From assembly GCA_905211265.1 (NCBI GenBank), contig CAJMAC010000015.1, positions 1 through 27,060 of the forward strand: 27,060 nucleotides of DNA, given 5' to 3'. Below are positions 16,743 to 22,981 of the stretch, piece by piece; position 1 is the stretch's first letter; every line of letters begins with the position of its first letter. Below the pieces are notes generated by a model. The model saw only the letters and a list, made by a program, of their open reading frames with translations. It was not told the DNA's origin and made no database searches. The DNA comes from an uncultured Eubacteriales bacterium. Lineage in GTDB: Bacteria > Bacillota_I > Bacilli_A > RF39 > UBA660. Position numbers and translations under genes: made by a program.

Positions 16743-17440
16743 TGGGAAAATTAATTGTAGTCGAAGGTACTGATTGTTCTGGTAAAGAAACTCAAACTAG
16801 GTTACTCGTTGATAGATTTGAAAAAGAAAATATTAAAGTAAAAAGATTATCTTTTCCTATGTATGATACTCCGACTGGTAAAATTATTGGAGCGTGTTTA
16901 CTAGGTAAACCTGATATGGTAAATAATCTTTTAAAAACAGATGGAGGATTTTTTCCTGAAGGTGGAGGTAATATAGATGCTCTTGCAGCAATAGATTTTT
17001 ATGCTGCAGATCGTAGATATAATTTACCTAAAATAATTGACGCCTTAGAAAATAATGATATTGTTTTAATTGATAGATATGTTACTTCAAATATGGCTCA
17101 TCGTGGAGGATTAATTGATAATAAAGAAGAAAGATTAAAAATGTATGAAAAAATTGAATTAAAAGAGTATGTTATAAATGAACTACCTAGACCTGATATG
17201 GTAATATTTCTTTATTTGCCTTATGAGTATGCTTGTATTTTAAAGAAAAGTAGAAAAGAACTTCCTGATGAAGCTGAACAAAATATTTCTTATTTAAAAA
17301 AGGGAGAAAATGCATATTTAGAATTATCAGAGTTATATAATTATGATATTGTTAATTGTGTTAAAGATAATGAAATAAGAACAATTAATGATATTAACGA
17401 TGAAGTATATAATAAAGTTAAAAAATTAATAAAAAAATAG
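16742..17440 (+). CDS. tmk: Thymidylate kinase (dTMP kinase)
   Basis: A 232-residue P-loop kinase that phosphorylates dTMP to dTDP. It has the Walker A 'EGTDCSGKET' (8-17), the 'FYAADRRYNLPKI' segment and the 'DRYVTSN' motif (111-117), followed by 'PRPDMVIFLYLP' (Walker B-like). It is longer than standard Tmk (about 205-215 residues), with an insert around 'KPDMVNNLLKTDGGFFPEGGG' as in a Bacillota thymidylate-kinase-like subgroup. The lid region carries 'KKSRKE'. The ATG overlaps the folA stop (ATAATG). Its operon gives a complete dUMP-to-dTDP route. Whether the genome has a second tmk, near holB as is common, cannot be seen. Confidence 0.88.
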   Translation: MGKLIVVEGTDCSGKETQTRLLVDRFEKENIKVKRLSFPMYDTPTGKIIGACLLGKPDMVNNLLKTDGGFFPEGGGNIDALAAIDFYAADRRYNLPKIIDALENNDIVLIDRYVTSNMAHRGGLIDNKEERLKMYEKIELKEYVINELPRPDMVIFLYLPYEYACILKKSRKELPDEAEQNISYLKKGENAYLELSELYNYDIVNCVKDNEIRTINDINDEVYNKVKKLIKK

Positions 17441-17457
17441 GAGAATTTCCTATTTTT
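17433..17457. terminator. Bidirectional terminator after tmk
   Basis: A 10-bp perfect stem, AAAAATAGGA (17433-17442) and TCCTATTTTT (17448-17457), with a 5-nt loop. It overlaps both the tmk stop and the end of the convergent gene. Confidence 0.8.
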
Positions 17458-18271
17458 ATTTATCTACTAAATTACGACTTTCTTTAAGTGGATGAAATCC
17501 ATTATCAATTAATTCTTGCATTGTTACAATATTATTATTTAATGCATACTTAATTGTATATTCTTTACCATCTTTTATTACAAATACACTATTACTTTTT
17601 ATACAAGTAAAATAATATTTATATACATTGTCTTGATAATAATATTCTATTGCTTGGGCACAATTACCTTTTTGTCTATCTTCAATTTTTATATTACTAT
17701 TACTATTTGTATTTTGATTATCTTTAAGTATTAATTTGTCTTTATCTATTTTAGATACATCTTTATTTGTATCTGATTTATTATTATCGTTTACTGTATT
17801 ATTATCCTTTTTAGTTTCTGTATCTTTTGTTGTATTATCATTTTTTGTGTTTTCATTTGTTTTATTTTTATCGATTGTTGTATTGTTATTATTATTGCTA
17901 TTAGGAGTATTATTATTGTTGTTAGTATTATTACTTTCAGTATTAGTATTCTCATTAGTATTGTTATTATTAATATCTATTCCATCAATTTCTTCACATG
18001 TAAATTTTTCATTTTTAAGTTTAACTGCTTTACCATTTTTACAAATATACATATCATATAATATTGAACTATATTTATTATTTTCTTGTTTTAATACTAT
18101 TATTGGTTTGTCTGCGAACATTAAACTATAAGCATAATCTACGATGAATAAGAACAATATTATTAAAGTTATTCTTCCTATTACTTCTACAAAAATGTCT
18201 AAAAAGTTTCTTTTTTCTTTTTTTTCTGTTATATTATTATTTTCATTGTTAATATTTTTATTATTATTCAT
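17456..18271 (-). CDS. Single-pass membrane protein with Asn/Thr-rich linker
   Basis: A 271-residue protein of unrecognised family. The N terminus is Asn/Lys/Glu-rich and probably cytoplasmic. One membrane helix lies at about residues 29-51 ('ITLIILFLFIVDYAY'). A short outer segment with two Cys ('YICKNG', 'KFTCEE') leads into a low-complexity Asn/Thr/Lys/Asp linker (about 97-195) and a folded C-terminal module with two more Cys ('GNCAQAIEYYY', 'YYFTCIKS'). The two halves share a 'YxCK/TCxK' flavour and may be paired by disulfides outside the cell. No signal-peptidase or sortase motif is evident. The linker is built mostly of AAT, AAC and ACT repeats, which could slip in replication. AAAGGAAG supports the start. 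Confidence 0.7.
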   Translation of the reverse strand: MNNNKNINNENNNITEKKEKRNFLDIFVEVIGRITLIILFLFIVDYAYSLMFADKPIIVLKQENNKYSSILYDMYICKNGKAVKLKNEKFTCEEIDGIDINNNNTNENTNTESNNTNNNNNTPNSNNNNNTTIDKNKTNENTKNDNTTKDTETKKDNNTVNDNNKSDTNKDVSKIDKDKLILKDNQNTNSNSNIKIEDRQKGNCAQAIEYYYQDNVYKYYFTCIKSNSVFVIKDGKEYTIKYALNNNIVTMQELIDNGFHPLKESRNLVDK

Positions 18272-18293
18272 ATAAATACTTCCTTTTAATAAA

Positions 18294-18302
18294 ATTATAT
18301 CA
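18294..18302 (-). promoter_or_regulatory. Extended -10 promoter of the Asn-rich protein gene
   Basis: The minus strand reads TGATATAAT (18302-18294), the same extended -10 as the LCP gene, about 23 nt before the ATG. No clear -35 is seen. Confidence 0.5.
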
Positions 18303-18335
18303 TTATTTATTTAAAAATAAAAGAAAAATTGCTAG

Positions 18336-18364
18336 TTGACATTTAATTTTATTATCTATATAAT
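18336..18364 (+). promoter_or_regulatory. Perfect consensus promoter of the EET-like unit
   Basis: TTGACA (18336-18341), a 17-nt spacer and TATAAT (18359-18364): a full sigma-A consensus and the strongest promoter in the window. Transcription should begin near 18371, so the mRNA would start almost exactly at the GAGGG ribosome binding site. Confidence 0.85.
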
Positions 18365-18380
18365 TATTTTGAGGGATATA

Positions 18381-18728
18381 ATGAATAAAAATGATGTTAA
18401 ATTAATTATTATAGTATTAATTATAGTATTAATATTTTTTATAATTAAAGTATATAAAAATAATGATAGTATGATTGCTAATGTTTATTATGAAGATAAG
18501 ATAATTGAAACAATCGATTTAAATAAAAATAGTGAATATACTGTTAAGGGTTATAATGGAGATGTTGTAATTGAAGTTAAAGATAAAAAAATTAGAGTTA
18601 AGGAAGAAGAATCTCCAAGACATTTATGCTCTAAACAAGGATATGATGATGTTATAATATGTTTACCTAATAAAATAGTTATTAAAGTAGAAAAAGAAGA
18701 TAATGAACTTGATGGAGTGGTGAAGTAA
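18381..18728 (+). CDS. NusG domain II-containing protein (EetA-like)
   Basis: A 115-residue protein with one N-terminal membrane helix (about 7-24) and an extracytoplasmic NusG-domain-II fold (PF07009). Matching blocks are 'VYYEDKIIETIDLNKNSEYTVKGYNG', 'VIEVKDKKIRV', 'HLCSKQG' and 'VIICLPNKIVIKV'. The two Cys of the usual pattern remain, but the extra Cys found before them in many homologues is Ser here. This family commonly sits next to a Gx-transporter gene; from memory EetA of the Listeria extracellular-electron-transfer locus belongs here. The ATG at 18381 was chosen for GAGGG (18371-18375); an upstream TTG in frame is the -35 element itself. The stop overlaps the next start by 1 nt. Confidence 0.8.
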   Translation: MNKNDVKLIIIVLIIVLIFFIIKVYKNNDSMIANVYYEDKIIETIDLNKNSEYTVKGYNGDVVIEVKDKKIRVKEEESPRHLCSKQGYDDVIICLPNKIVIKVEKEDNELDGVVK

Positions 18729-19225
18729 TGAAATTAAAAAAATTAGTTAGACTTTCTATGCTAATTAGTTTATCAGTAGTAATTAGTATTATTGAAAGCT
18801 ATATACCAATATTAAATAATATTGTTCCTGGTTTAAGATTAGGATTATCTAATATTATTATTTTATTTGTTTTATATAAATATAATTTTAAAGATAGTTT
18901 ATATGTATCTATTGTTAGAGTAATTTTAGTAGGATTACTTAGAACTGGATTATTTAGTATTAGTTTTTGGTTTAGTTTATCTGGTGCAATATTTAGTATA
19001 GTTTTTATGTATATTGCTAAAAAAATAAAATTATTATCTGTTGTAGGAGTAAGTGTAGTGGGTTCGATTAGTCACTCAATTGGTCAAATACTTATAGCAA
19101 TATTTATATTAAAGAATAATAATGTTATATATTATTTACCATATTTACTTATTTTATCTATACCTACTGGTGTAATAACAGGATTAATTACTAATAAAAT
19201 ATTAAAGTATAATATAGAAATGTAA
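18728..19225 (+). CDS. Gx transporter family membrane protein (EetB-like)
   Basis: A 165-residue integral membrane protein with about five helices, of PF07456 (named 'heptaprenyl diphosphate synthase component I' and renamed Gx transporter). Typical features are 'SLSVVISIIESYIPI', 'PGLRLGLSNIIILFVLYKY', 'RVILVGLLRTGLFS' and 'FSLSGAIFSIVFMY', plus the late 'GSISHSIGQILIAI'. This resembles S-component-type small transporters. The true substrate is not known; no polyprenyl synthase partner is next door, which argues against the older name. It pairs with the NusG-II gene (1-nt overlap, GGAGTGG ribosome binding site inside the preceding gene), as in flavin-based electron-export loci. Confidence 0.8.
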   Translation: MKLKKLVRLSMLISLSVVISIIESYIPILNNIVPGLRLGLSNIIILFVLYKYNFKDSLYVSIVRVILVGLLRTGLFSISFWFSLSGAIFSIVFMYIAKKIKLLSVVGVSVVGSISHSIGQILIAIFILKNNNVIYYLPYLLILSIPTGVITGLITNKILKYNIEM

Positions 19226-19247
19226 GAAAAATATTTACATTTTTTTT
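19218..19247 (+). terminator. Terminator after the Gx gene, overlapping the next promoter
   Basis: An 8-bp perfect stem, AAATGTAA (19218-19225) and TTACATTT (19235-19242), with a 9-nt loop and a T-run. The 3' arm overlaps the TTTACA -35 of the following gene. Confidence 0.7.
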
Positions 19248-19262
19248 AAAATATTTTATAAT
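19234..19262 (+). promoter_or_regulatory. Promoter of the FMN-binding lipoprotein gene
   Basis: TTTACA (19234-19239), a 17-nt spacer and TATAAT (19257-19262). The lipoprotein can thus be made separately from, and probably in excess of, the two membrane proteins. Confidence 0.75.
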
Positions 19263-19282
19263 TATAATGGAAGGGTGATAAG

Positions 19283-19726
19283 ATGAAGAAACTTAAATAT
19301 GCATTTTGTTTACTTGTAGTTGTTCTTTTAGTAGGATGTTCTAAAGGATACAAGGAAGGGGAATATACTGGAAGTGCAGTGGATTCTTATGGTAATCAAA
19401 ATAATACTGCAACTGCAAAAGTTACTATTGATAAAGATGGTAAGATAACTAGCGTATTTTTAGATACTACATATACAAAAGATGGAGTTGCTACTACTAA
19501 GAAAACATTAAAAGAAGAATATGGTATGCTTAGTCCTTATGGTTCATCAGTTGGAGAATGGTATGAACAAGTTGAAAAACTTGAACAAGCAGTAGTAGAA
19601 CATCAAGGAATTGATTTCTTAAAACTTGATGATGAAGGTAAAACTGATGCAGTAAGTGGATGTACTATTAAAATTGATGCAATGTATGAAGCATTAAGCA
19701 AAGCATTGGATAGTGCTAAAAAATAA
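19283..19726 (+). CDS. FMN-binding lipoprotein (single-domain PplA-like)
   Basis: A 147-residue exported lipoprotein. The signal peptide ends in the lipobox 'LVGC' with Cys19 as the lipidated residue. One FMN-binding domain (PF04205) follows: 'GEYTGSAVDSYG', 'ATAKVTIDKDGKITSV', 'EWYEQVEKLEQAV', and the flavinylation motif 'TDAVSGCTIK' (121-130). In this family ApbE/FmnB links FMN to the Thr of the (S/T)GA(T/S) motif; here Ala is replaced by Cys127 and the expected acceptor is Thr128. Listeria PplA has two such domains and moves electrons to outside acceptors; this one has a single domain. No ApbE-type gene is visible, so flavinylation would need one elsewhere. It has its own promoter, GGAAGGGTG ribosome binding site and terminator. 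Confidence 0.85.
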   Translation: MKKLKYAFCLLVVVLLVGCSKGYKEGEYTGSAVDSYGNQNNTATAKVTIDKDGKITSVFLDTTYTKDGVATTKKTLKEEYGMLSPYGSSVGEWYEQVEKLEQAVVEHQGIDFLKLDDEGKTDAVSGCTIKIDAMYEALSKALDSAKK

Positions 19727-19748
19727 GTTCTTTTTTGAACTTTTTTTC
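19725..19748 (+). terminator. Terminator of the lipoprotein gene
   Basis: AAGTTC (19725-19730) and GAACTT (19737-19742) with a TTTTTT loop and a strong T-run. Confidence 0.75.
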
Positions 19749-19757
19749 TTTTCTTTA

Positions 19758-19786
19758 TTGCTAAAAATGAATAAATATTTTATTAT
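19758..19786 (+). promoter_or_regulatory. Possible promoter of the DUF2130 gene
   Basis: TTGCTA (19758-19763), a 17-nt spacer and TATTAT (19781-19786), 20 nt before the ATG. The match is moderate. Confidence 0.45.
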
Positions 19787-19806
19787 ATTTATAAGGTGGT
19801 GTTATA

Positions 19807-21102
19807 ATGAATGAAATTAAATGTCCTAAATGTGGAACTGTATTTCAAATAAGTGAAACTGATTATGAATCAATTGTTAAACAAATAAGAGATAAAGAGT
19901 TTGACAAAGAAATTAATTTAAGAGAAGAACAATATAAAACTGATAAAGAAAATTCTATTAAATTAGCAGAACTTCATATTAAAGAAGAATTAACTGATAT
20001 TTTAAATAAGAAAGAATTAGAAATAACTCAGTTAAAAAATGAACTTAAAGTTAAGGAAGAAACTACTAAAAATAAGTTAGAAACAGAATATATAAATAAA
20101 ATTAATAAGATGATGTTAGAAATTAATGAACTAAAAAATAAAATAGAATTACAAGAATCTAATAGTAAATTAGAAATACAAAAGGCTATTAGTGAAAAAG
20201 ATAAAAAGATAGATTCTTTAAATAGTGAAATTGAAATTAAAGATAGAGAATATGTTTTAAAAGAAAAAAATATAAAGGAAAACTATGAAAGTAAATTAAA
20301 AGATAAAGATGAACAAATATCTTATTATAAAGATTTTAAGGCTAAACAATCTACTAAAATGATTGGAGAATCTCTTGAACAACATTGTAATATTGAATTT
20401 AATAGATTAAGACCTTTATTTAAAAATGCATATTTTGCTAAGGATAACGATGCTAAAACAGGTTCAAAAGGAGATTTTATATTTAAAGATTATGATGAAG
20501 AGGGTAATGAAATAGTTTCTATTATGTTTGAAATGAAAAATGAAGCAGATACTACTAGTAGTAAACATAAAAATGAAGATTTCTTTAAGGAATTAGATAA
20601 AGACAGAAAAGAAAAAAATTGTGAATATGCTGTTTTAGTTTCATTGTTAGAAATAGACAATGATTACTATAATGATGGAATAGTAGATGTATCACATTTA
20701 TATGATAAGATGTATGTTATTAGACCACAGTTTTTTATACCTTTAATCACTTTAATTAGAAATCTTGCTAATAAATCTTTAGAATATAAAAAAGAATTAG
20801 AGTTAGTTAAAAGTCAAAATATAGATATAACTCATTTTGAAGAAAACATTAATAAATTTAAAGAAGGCTTTGGTAGAAATTATAGACTTGCTAGTGAAAG
20901 ATTTAAAAAGACAATCGAAGAAATAGACAAGACTATTGATCACTTACAAAAAGCAAAGGATAATTTACTTAAAACAGATGATAATTTAAGACTTGCTAAT
21001 AATAAAACTGAGGATTTAACTATTAAAAGACTAACTAGTAATAATCCTACAATGAGTAAAATGTTTGAAGATTTAAATAATAGTAATACTATAAATAGTT
21101 AA
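19807..21102 (+). CDS. DUF2130 coiled-coil protein with nuclease-like motif
   Basis: A 431-residue cytoplasmic protein. It opens with a single CxxC ('CPKCGTVF', residues 5-12), only half of a zinc ribbon. A long Lys/Glu-rich coiled coil (about 20-180) leads into the DUF2130 domain (about 185-340), which begins at 'STKMIGESLEQHC', and further helices to the end. Within DUF2130, Asp223 in 'KGDFIF' and Glu242/Lys244 in 'MFEMKNE' have the spacing of a PD-(D/E)xK active site (D-x18-E-x-K), so a DNA- or RNA-cleaving role is plausible but not shown. Family members are scattered in bacteria and their cell role is not established. AAGGTGG precedes the ATG. Alone between two terminators. Confidence 0.8.
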   Translation: MNEIKCPKCGTVFQISETDYESIVKQIRDKEFDKEINLREEQYKTDKENSIKLAELHIKEELTDILNKKELEITQLKNELKVKEETTKNKLETEYINKINKMMLEINELKNKIELQESNSKLEIQKAISEKDKKIDSLNSEIEIKDREYVLKEKNIKENYESKLKDKDEQISYYKDFKAKQSTKMIGESLEQHCNIEFNRLRPLFKNAYFAKDNDAKTGSKGDFIFKDYDEEGNEIVSIMFEMKNEADTTSSKHKNEDFFKELDKDRKEKNCEYAVLVSLLEIDNDYYNDGIVDVSHLYDKMYVIRPQFFIPLITLIRNLANKSLEYKKELELVKSQNIDITHFEENINKFKEGFGRNYRLASERFKKTIEEIDKTIDHLQKAKDNLLKTDDNLRLANNKTEDLTIKRLTSNNPTMSKMFEDLNNSNTINS

Positions 21103-21103
21103 A

Positions 21104-21128
21104 AAAAGTAACCATTAAGGTTGCTTTT
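21104..21128. terminator. Bidirectional terminator between the DUF2130 gene and the convergent gene
   Basis: AAAAGTAACC (21104-21113) pairs with GGTTGCTTTT (21119-21128) with one G-U pair around ATTAA. Confidence 0.75.
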
Positions 21129-21130
21129 AA

Positions 21131-21934
21131 TTATTCCCAATTTACTTTTCTTTTAAATTTATCTTTATATAATTTATAGATTTTATTATATCCTGCTTCT
21201 TCAAAACAAGTCTCAGTATTAAGAGATATACCATTTGAAAGATAAAAATTACTGTATCCTGCTCTTAAATAGGTAAGTGAATTTTTTGCTTCATTTAAAT
21301 ATTCTTTAAAATAATTAAATAAATCTTTTTTTGAATATTTATTTTTAAGTATAATTCCTAAGGCATTTTCATAACTCATTGCTTCTTCTTTGGTATTTTT
21401 AATTTCTATATATTTTTCTTTTTTAAAGTTAATTGTGTCTATATCATTAATTTTGATATTTTCTTTTCCTATTATTAGTATATTGTCAGAGTTAATTTCA
21501 TTTTCGATTTCTTCAATTGAATATATTTTGTTTTTATCTAAGTCTTTATTAGTAGCAATATATAAACATACTTGATAATAGTTATACCACCAACTTAAAT
21601 CTTTTTTATGTCCTTCTTTATGATAACTGTTATACACCATATTTGTTTTGATTTTTATTATTTTTTTATAATTTGTACCATACATTAAGTTCGCTATGTC
21701 AAGTTTGTCTTTATCAAATTTTTCATTATAATAATATTCATCTTTAATTTTAATAAAACTTTTAAAGTGTTCGTAAAAATCTAATGGTGTTATATTATTA
21801 TAATTATTTAAAATGTATTGAATATCGTTTAATAATTTTTCAACTTTTTCTTTTTCTTCTTCTAAACTACCTAATGAATTCAAACAATGGTTATTATTAA
21901 TCAGGCAATCTCCACATTCTTTTTCAAATATCAT
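21131..21934 (-). CDS. Hypothetical protein with N-terminal Cys cluster
   Basis: A 267-residue protein that I do not recognise. It has no signal peptide or membrane segment. The N terminus holds three close Cys (7, 10 and 17, in 'CGDCLINNNHC') that could bind a metal with a fourth ligand, perhaps Cys or His elsewhere. A charged helix (about 22-45) follows, then a mixed region with 'MYGTNYKK' and 'DLSWWYNYYQVCLYIATNKD', and a C-terminal half rich in Lys, Glu and Asn. Codon use matches the chromosomal neighbours, so it looks resident rather than recent. AAGGAGG at ideal spacing and a near-consensus promoter suggest good expression. It converges on the DUF2130 gene, with no sign of shared function. 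Confidence 0.7.
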   Translation of the reverse strand: MIFEKECGDCLINNNHCLNSLGSLEEEKEKVEKLLNDIQYILNNYNNITPLDFYEHFKSFIKIKDEYYYNEKFDKDKLDIANLMYGTNYKKIIKIKTNMVYNSYHKEGHKKDLSWWYNYYQVCLYIATNKDLDKNKIYSIEEIENEINSDNILIIGKENIKINDIDTINFKKEKYIEIKNTKEEAMSYENALGIILKNKYSKKDLFNYFKEYLNEAKNSLTYLRAGYSNFYLSNGISLNTETCFEEAGYNKIYKLYKDKFKRKVNWE

Positions 21935-21954
21935 AGTATCCTCCTTAACTAAAT

Positions 21955-21982
21955 ATTATATATTAAATTATAATAATGTCAA
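21955..21982 (-). promoter_or_regulatory. Promoter of the Cys-cluster protein gene
   Basis: On the minus strand a perfect TTGACA (21982-21977), a 16-nt spacer and a perfect TATAAT (21960-21955). Confidence 0.8.
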
Positions 21983-21989
21983 TTATTTT

Positions 21990-22017
21990 TTGTATTGTTA
22001 AAAAAGTATGTTATAAT
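21990..22017 (+). promoter_or_regulatory. Divergent promoter reading into the accessory patch
   Basis: TTGTAT (21990-21995), a 16-nt spacer and TATAAT (22012-22017). It starts a leader of about 180 nt ahead of the JAMM gene. Confidence 0.5.
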
Positions 22018-22041
22018 GAATTTGTAATAAAACCTATTTTT

Positions 22042-22083
22042 AAAGGGAGTGGTTTAAATACATCTTATGAACTCGCTCTCTTT
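22042..22083 (+). other. Long hairpin in the JAMM gene leader
   Basis: AAAGGGAGTGG (22042-22052) can pair with TCGCTCTCTTT (22073-22083): 11 bp including three G-U pairs, with a 20-nt loop. G-U pairs in place of full matches mean it works as RNA on the plus strand only. No long T-run follows, so it is not a clear terminator. A frame of only 8 codons starts in the loop at 22068. Confidence 0.45.
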
Positions 22084-22148
22084 CTATATATGATTATCAT
22101 CACTTTTCCTTATATAACAAATTTTTATAATTAAAATGTCGAGTTTTA

Positions 22149-22157
22149 TGGTATAAT
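22149..22157 (+). promoter_or_regulatory. Extended -10 promoter of the JAMM gene
   Basis: TGGTATAAT (22149-22157), with TCGAG at 22139-22143 just upstream. The same TCGAG...TGGTATAATA arrangement precedes the interrupted gene at 23218. The AAAGGAGG ribosome binding site is at 22190-22197. Confidence 0.65.
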
Positions 22158-22202
22158 ATATGTAAATAAGATTGGTTTTATTAATTTGAAAGGAGGAAGA
22201 TT

Positions 22203-22880
22203 ATGAGTGATATAAATCAATGGAAATTTGATGAATTGCCGAACTCTAAAATCATAATAACCGAACAGGTTTATTATAGATTATGTACTTTAATTGGCAG
22301 AACATCTTGGATTGCAAGTGAGCATAATTCAACATTGTTTGGAAGAAAATTAAATGGATCTAACATTTGGATATTTGATAGTGTTAATGAAAATGAAGAT
22401 TATAAAAATTATGGAACTAATTCTACTAATCCATATGACTATGCTGTAAGCGTTGGCACCAATCAAGAAGATGAAATTTACTCTAAAATGAAATCTAATC
22501 CAGCAGTTGCTGATATTCATACTCATCCATCAGGAATAACAAGTAATTTTAGATTTATGTCTGAAGGAGATAAAATAACTGCTAAAAAAATGAGTAAAAT
22601 AATTGGTGAAAAAGGAGGGACACTATTTAGTGGTTTAATAGGTTGTGATAGAGATAATGGAAACATGTCAATTTCCGTTGTTTGGTACAATAAGAATGAT
22701 GATGAATTTTATAGAATTCAAGATATTTATTTAAGGCAAAAAACAGAATCTGGAGACTATCGAGATGTTCCGTTTGTAAAGTATGGTAAAGTTCAGTTAT
22801 TAATGCAAAATTGGGGCTTTTATGACACAAAAATTTCTGATTATGATAGAACAGAATTGTCGAATTTACATAGAAGGTAA
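22203..22880 (+). CDS. JAB/MPN (JAMM) domain metalloprotease-like protein
   Basis: A 225-residue soluble protein with a JAB domain. The JAMM zinc site is complete: Glu40 in 'SEHNSTLFGR', His106 and His108 in 'DIHTHPSG', and Ser120/Asp123 in 'MSEGD'. Family enzymes cut isopeptide or peptide bonds after ubiquitin-like folds or act in sulfur-carrier and phage-tail processing; no E1, E2 or ubiquitin-like gene is visible here, so the substrate is unknown. The C-terminal 70 or so residues ('YNKNDDEFYRIQ...') carry no motif I recognise. Codons such as CCG, AAC, ACC, CAG and GGC, rare in neighbouring genes, suggest acquisition by transfer. It has its own extended -10 promoter, a strong ribosome binding site and a terminator, so it is a one-gene unit. 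Confidence 0.82.
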   Translation: MSDINQWKFDELPNSKIIITEQVYYRLCTLIGRTSWIASEHNSTLFGRKLNGSNIWIFDSVNENEDYKNYGTNSTNPYDYAVSVGTNQEDEIYSKMKSNPAVADIHTHPSGITSNFRFMSEGDKITAKKMSKIIGEKGGTLFSGLIGCDRDNGNMSISVVWYNKNDDEFYRIQDIYLRQKTESGDYRDVPFVKYGKVQLLMQNWGFYDTKISDYDRTELSNLHRR

Positions 22881-22907
22881 AAAATAATAGCAAATTAAAA
22901 ATTTTTT

Positions 22908-22940
22908 GACTAGATTAGTTTGAAATATAACTAGTCTTTT
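22908..22940 (+). terminator. Terminator of the JAMM gene
   Basis: GACTAG (22908-22913) and CTAGTC (22931-22936) close a 17-nt loop, followed by TTTT. Confidence 0.55.
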
Positions 22941-22950
22941 ATATTAAATT

Positions 22951-22981
22951 AAAGAGTAATAACTGATTAGTATTACTCTTT
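22951..22981. terminator. 11-bp perfect hairpin at the end of the minus-strand remnant
   Basis: AAAGAGTAATA (22951-22961) and TATTACTCTTT (22971-22981) with a 9-nt loop. It contains the remnant's stop codon, so it was probably that gene's terminator and may still block transcription entering from the right. Confidence 0.6.

Noticed and set aside
17736..18131. Leu/Val-rich plus-strand frame opposite the Asn-rich protein
   Set aside because: Mirror of the Asn/Thr repeat codons; no ribosome binding site.
18336..18380. TTG start for the NusG-II protein
   Set aside because: The TTG is part of the TTGACA -35 element, so it would lie outside the transcript.
22068..22094. 8-codon frame in the hairpin loop as a leader peptide gene
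   Set aside because: No SD and no run of one amino acid that would suggest attenuation; mentioned only as part of the leader.
22627..22893. Minus-strand frame opposite the JAMM gene
   Set aside because: Shadow frame of a gene with a full zinc motif.
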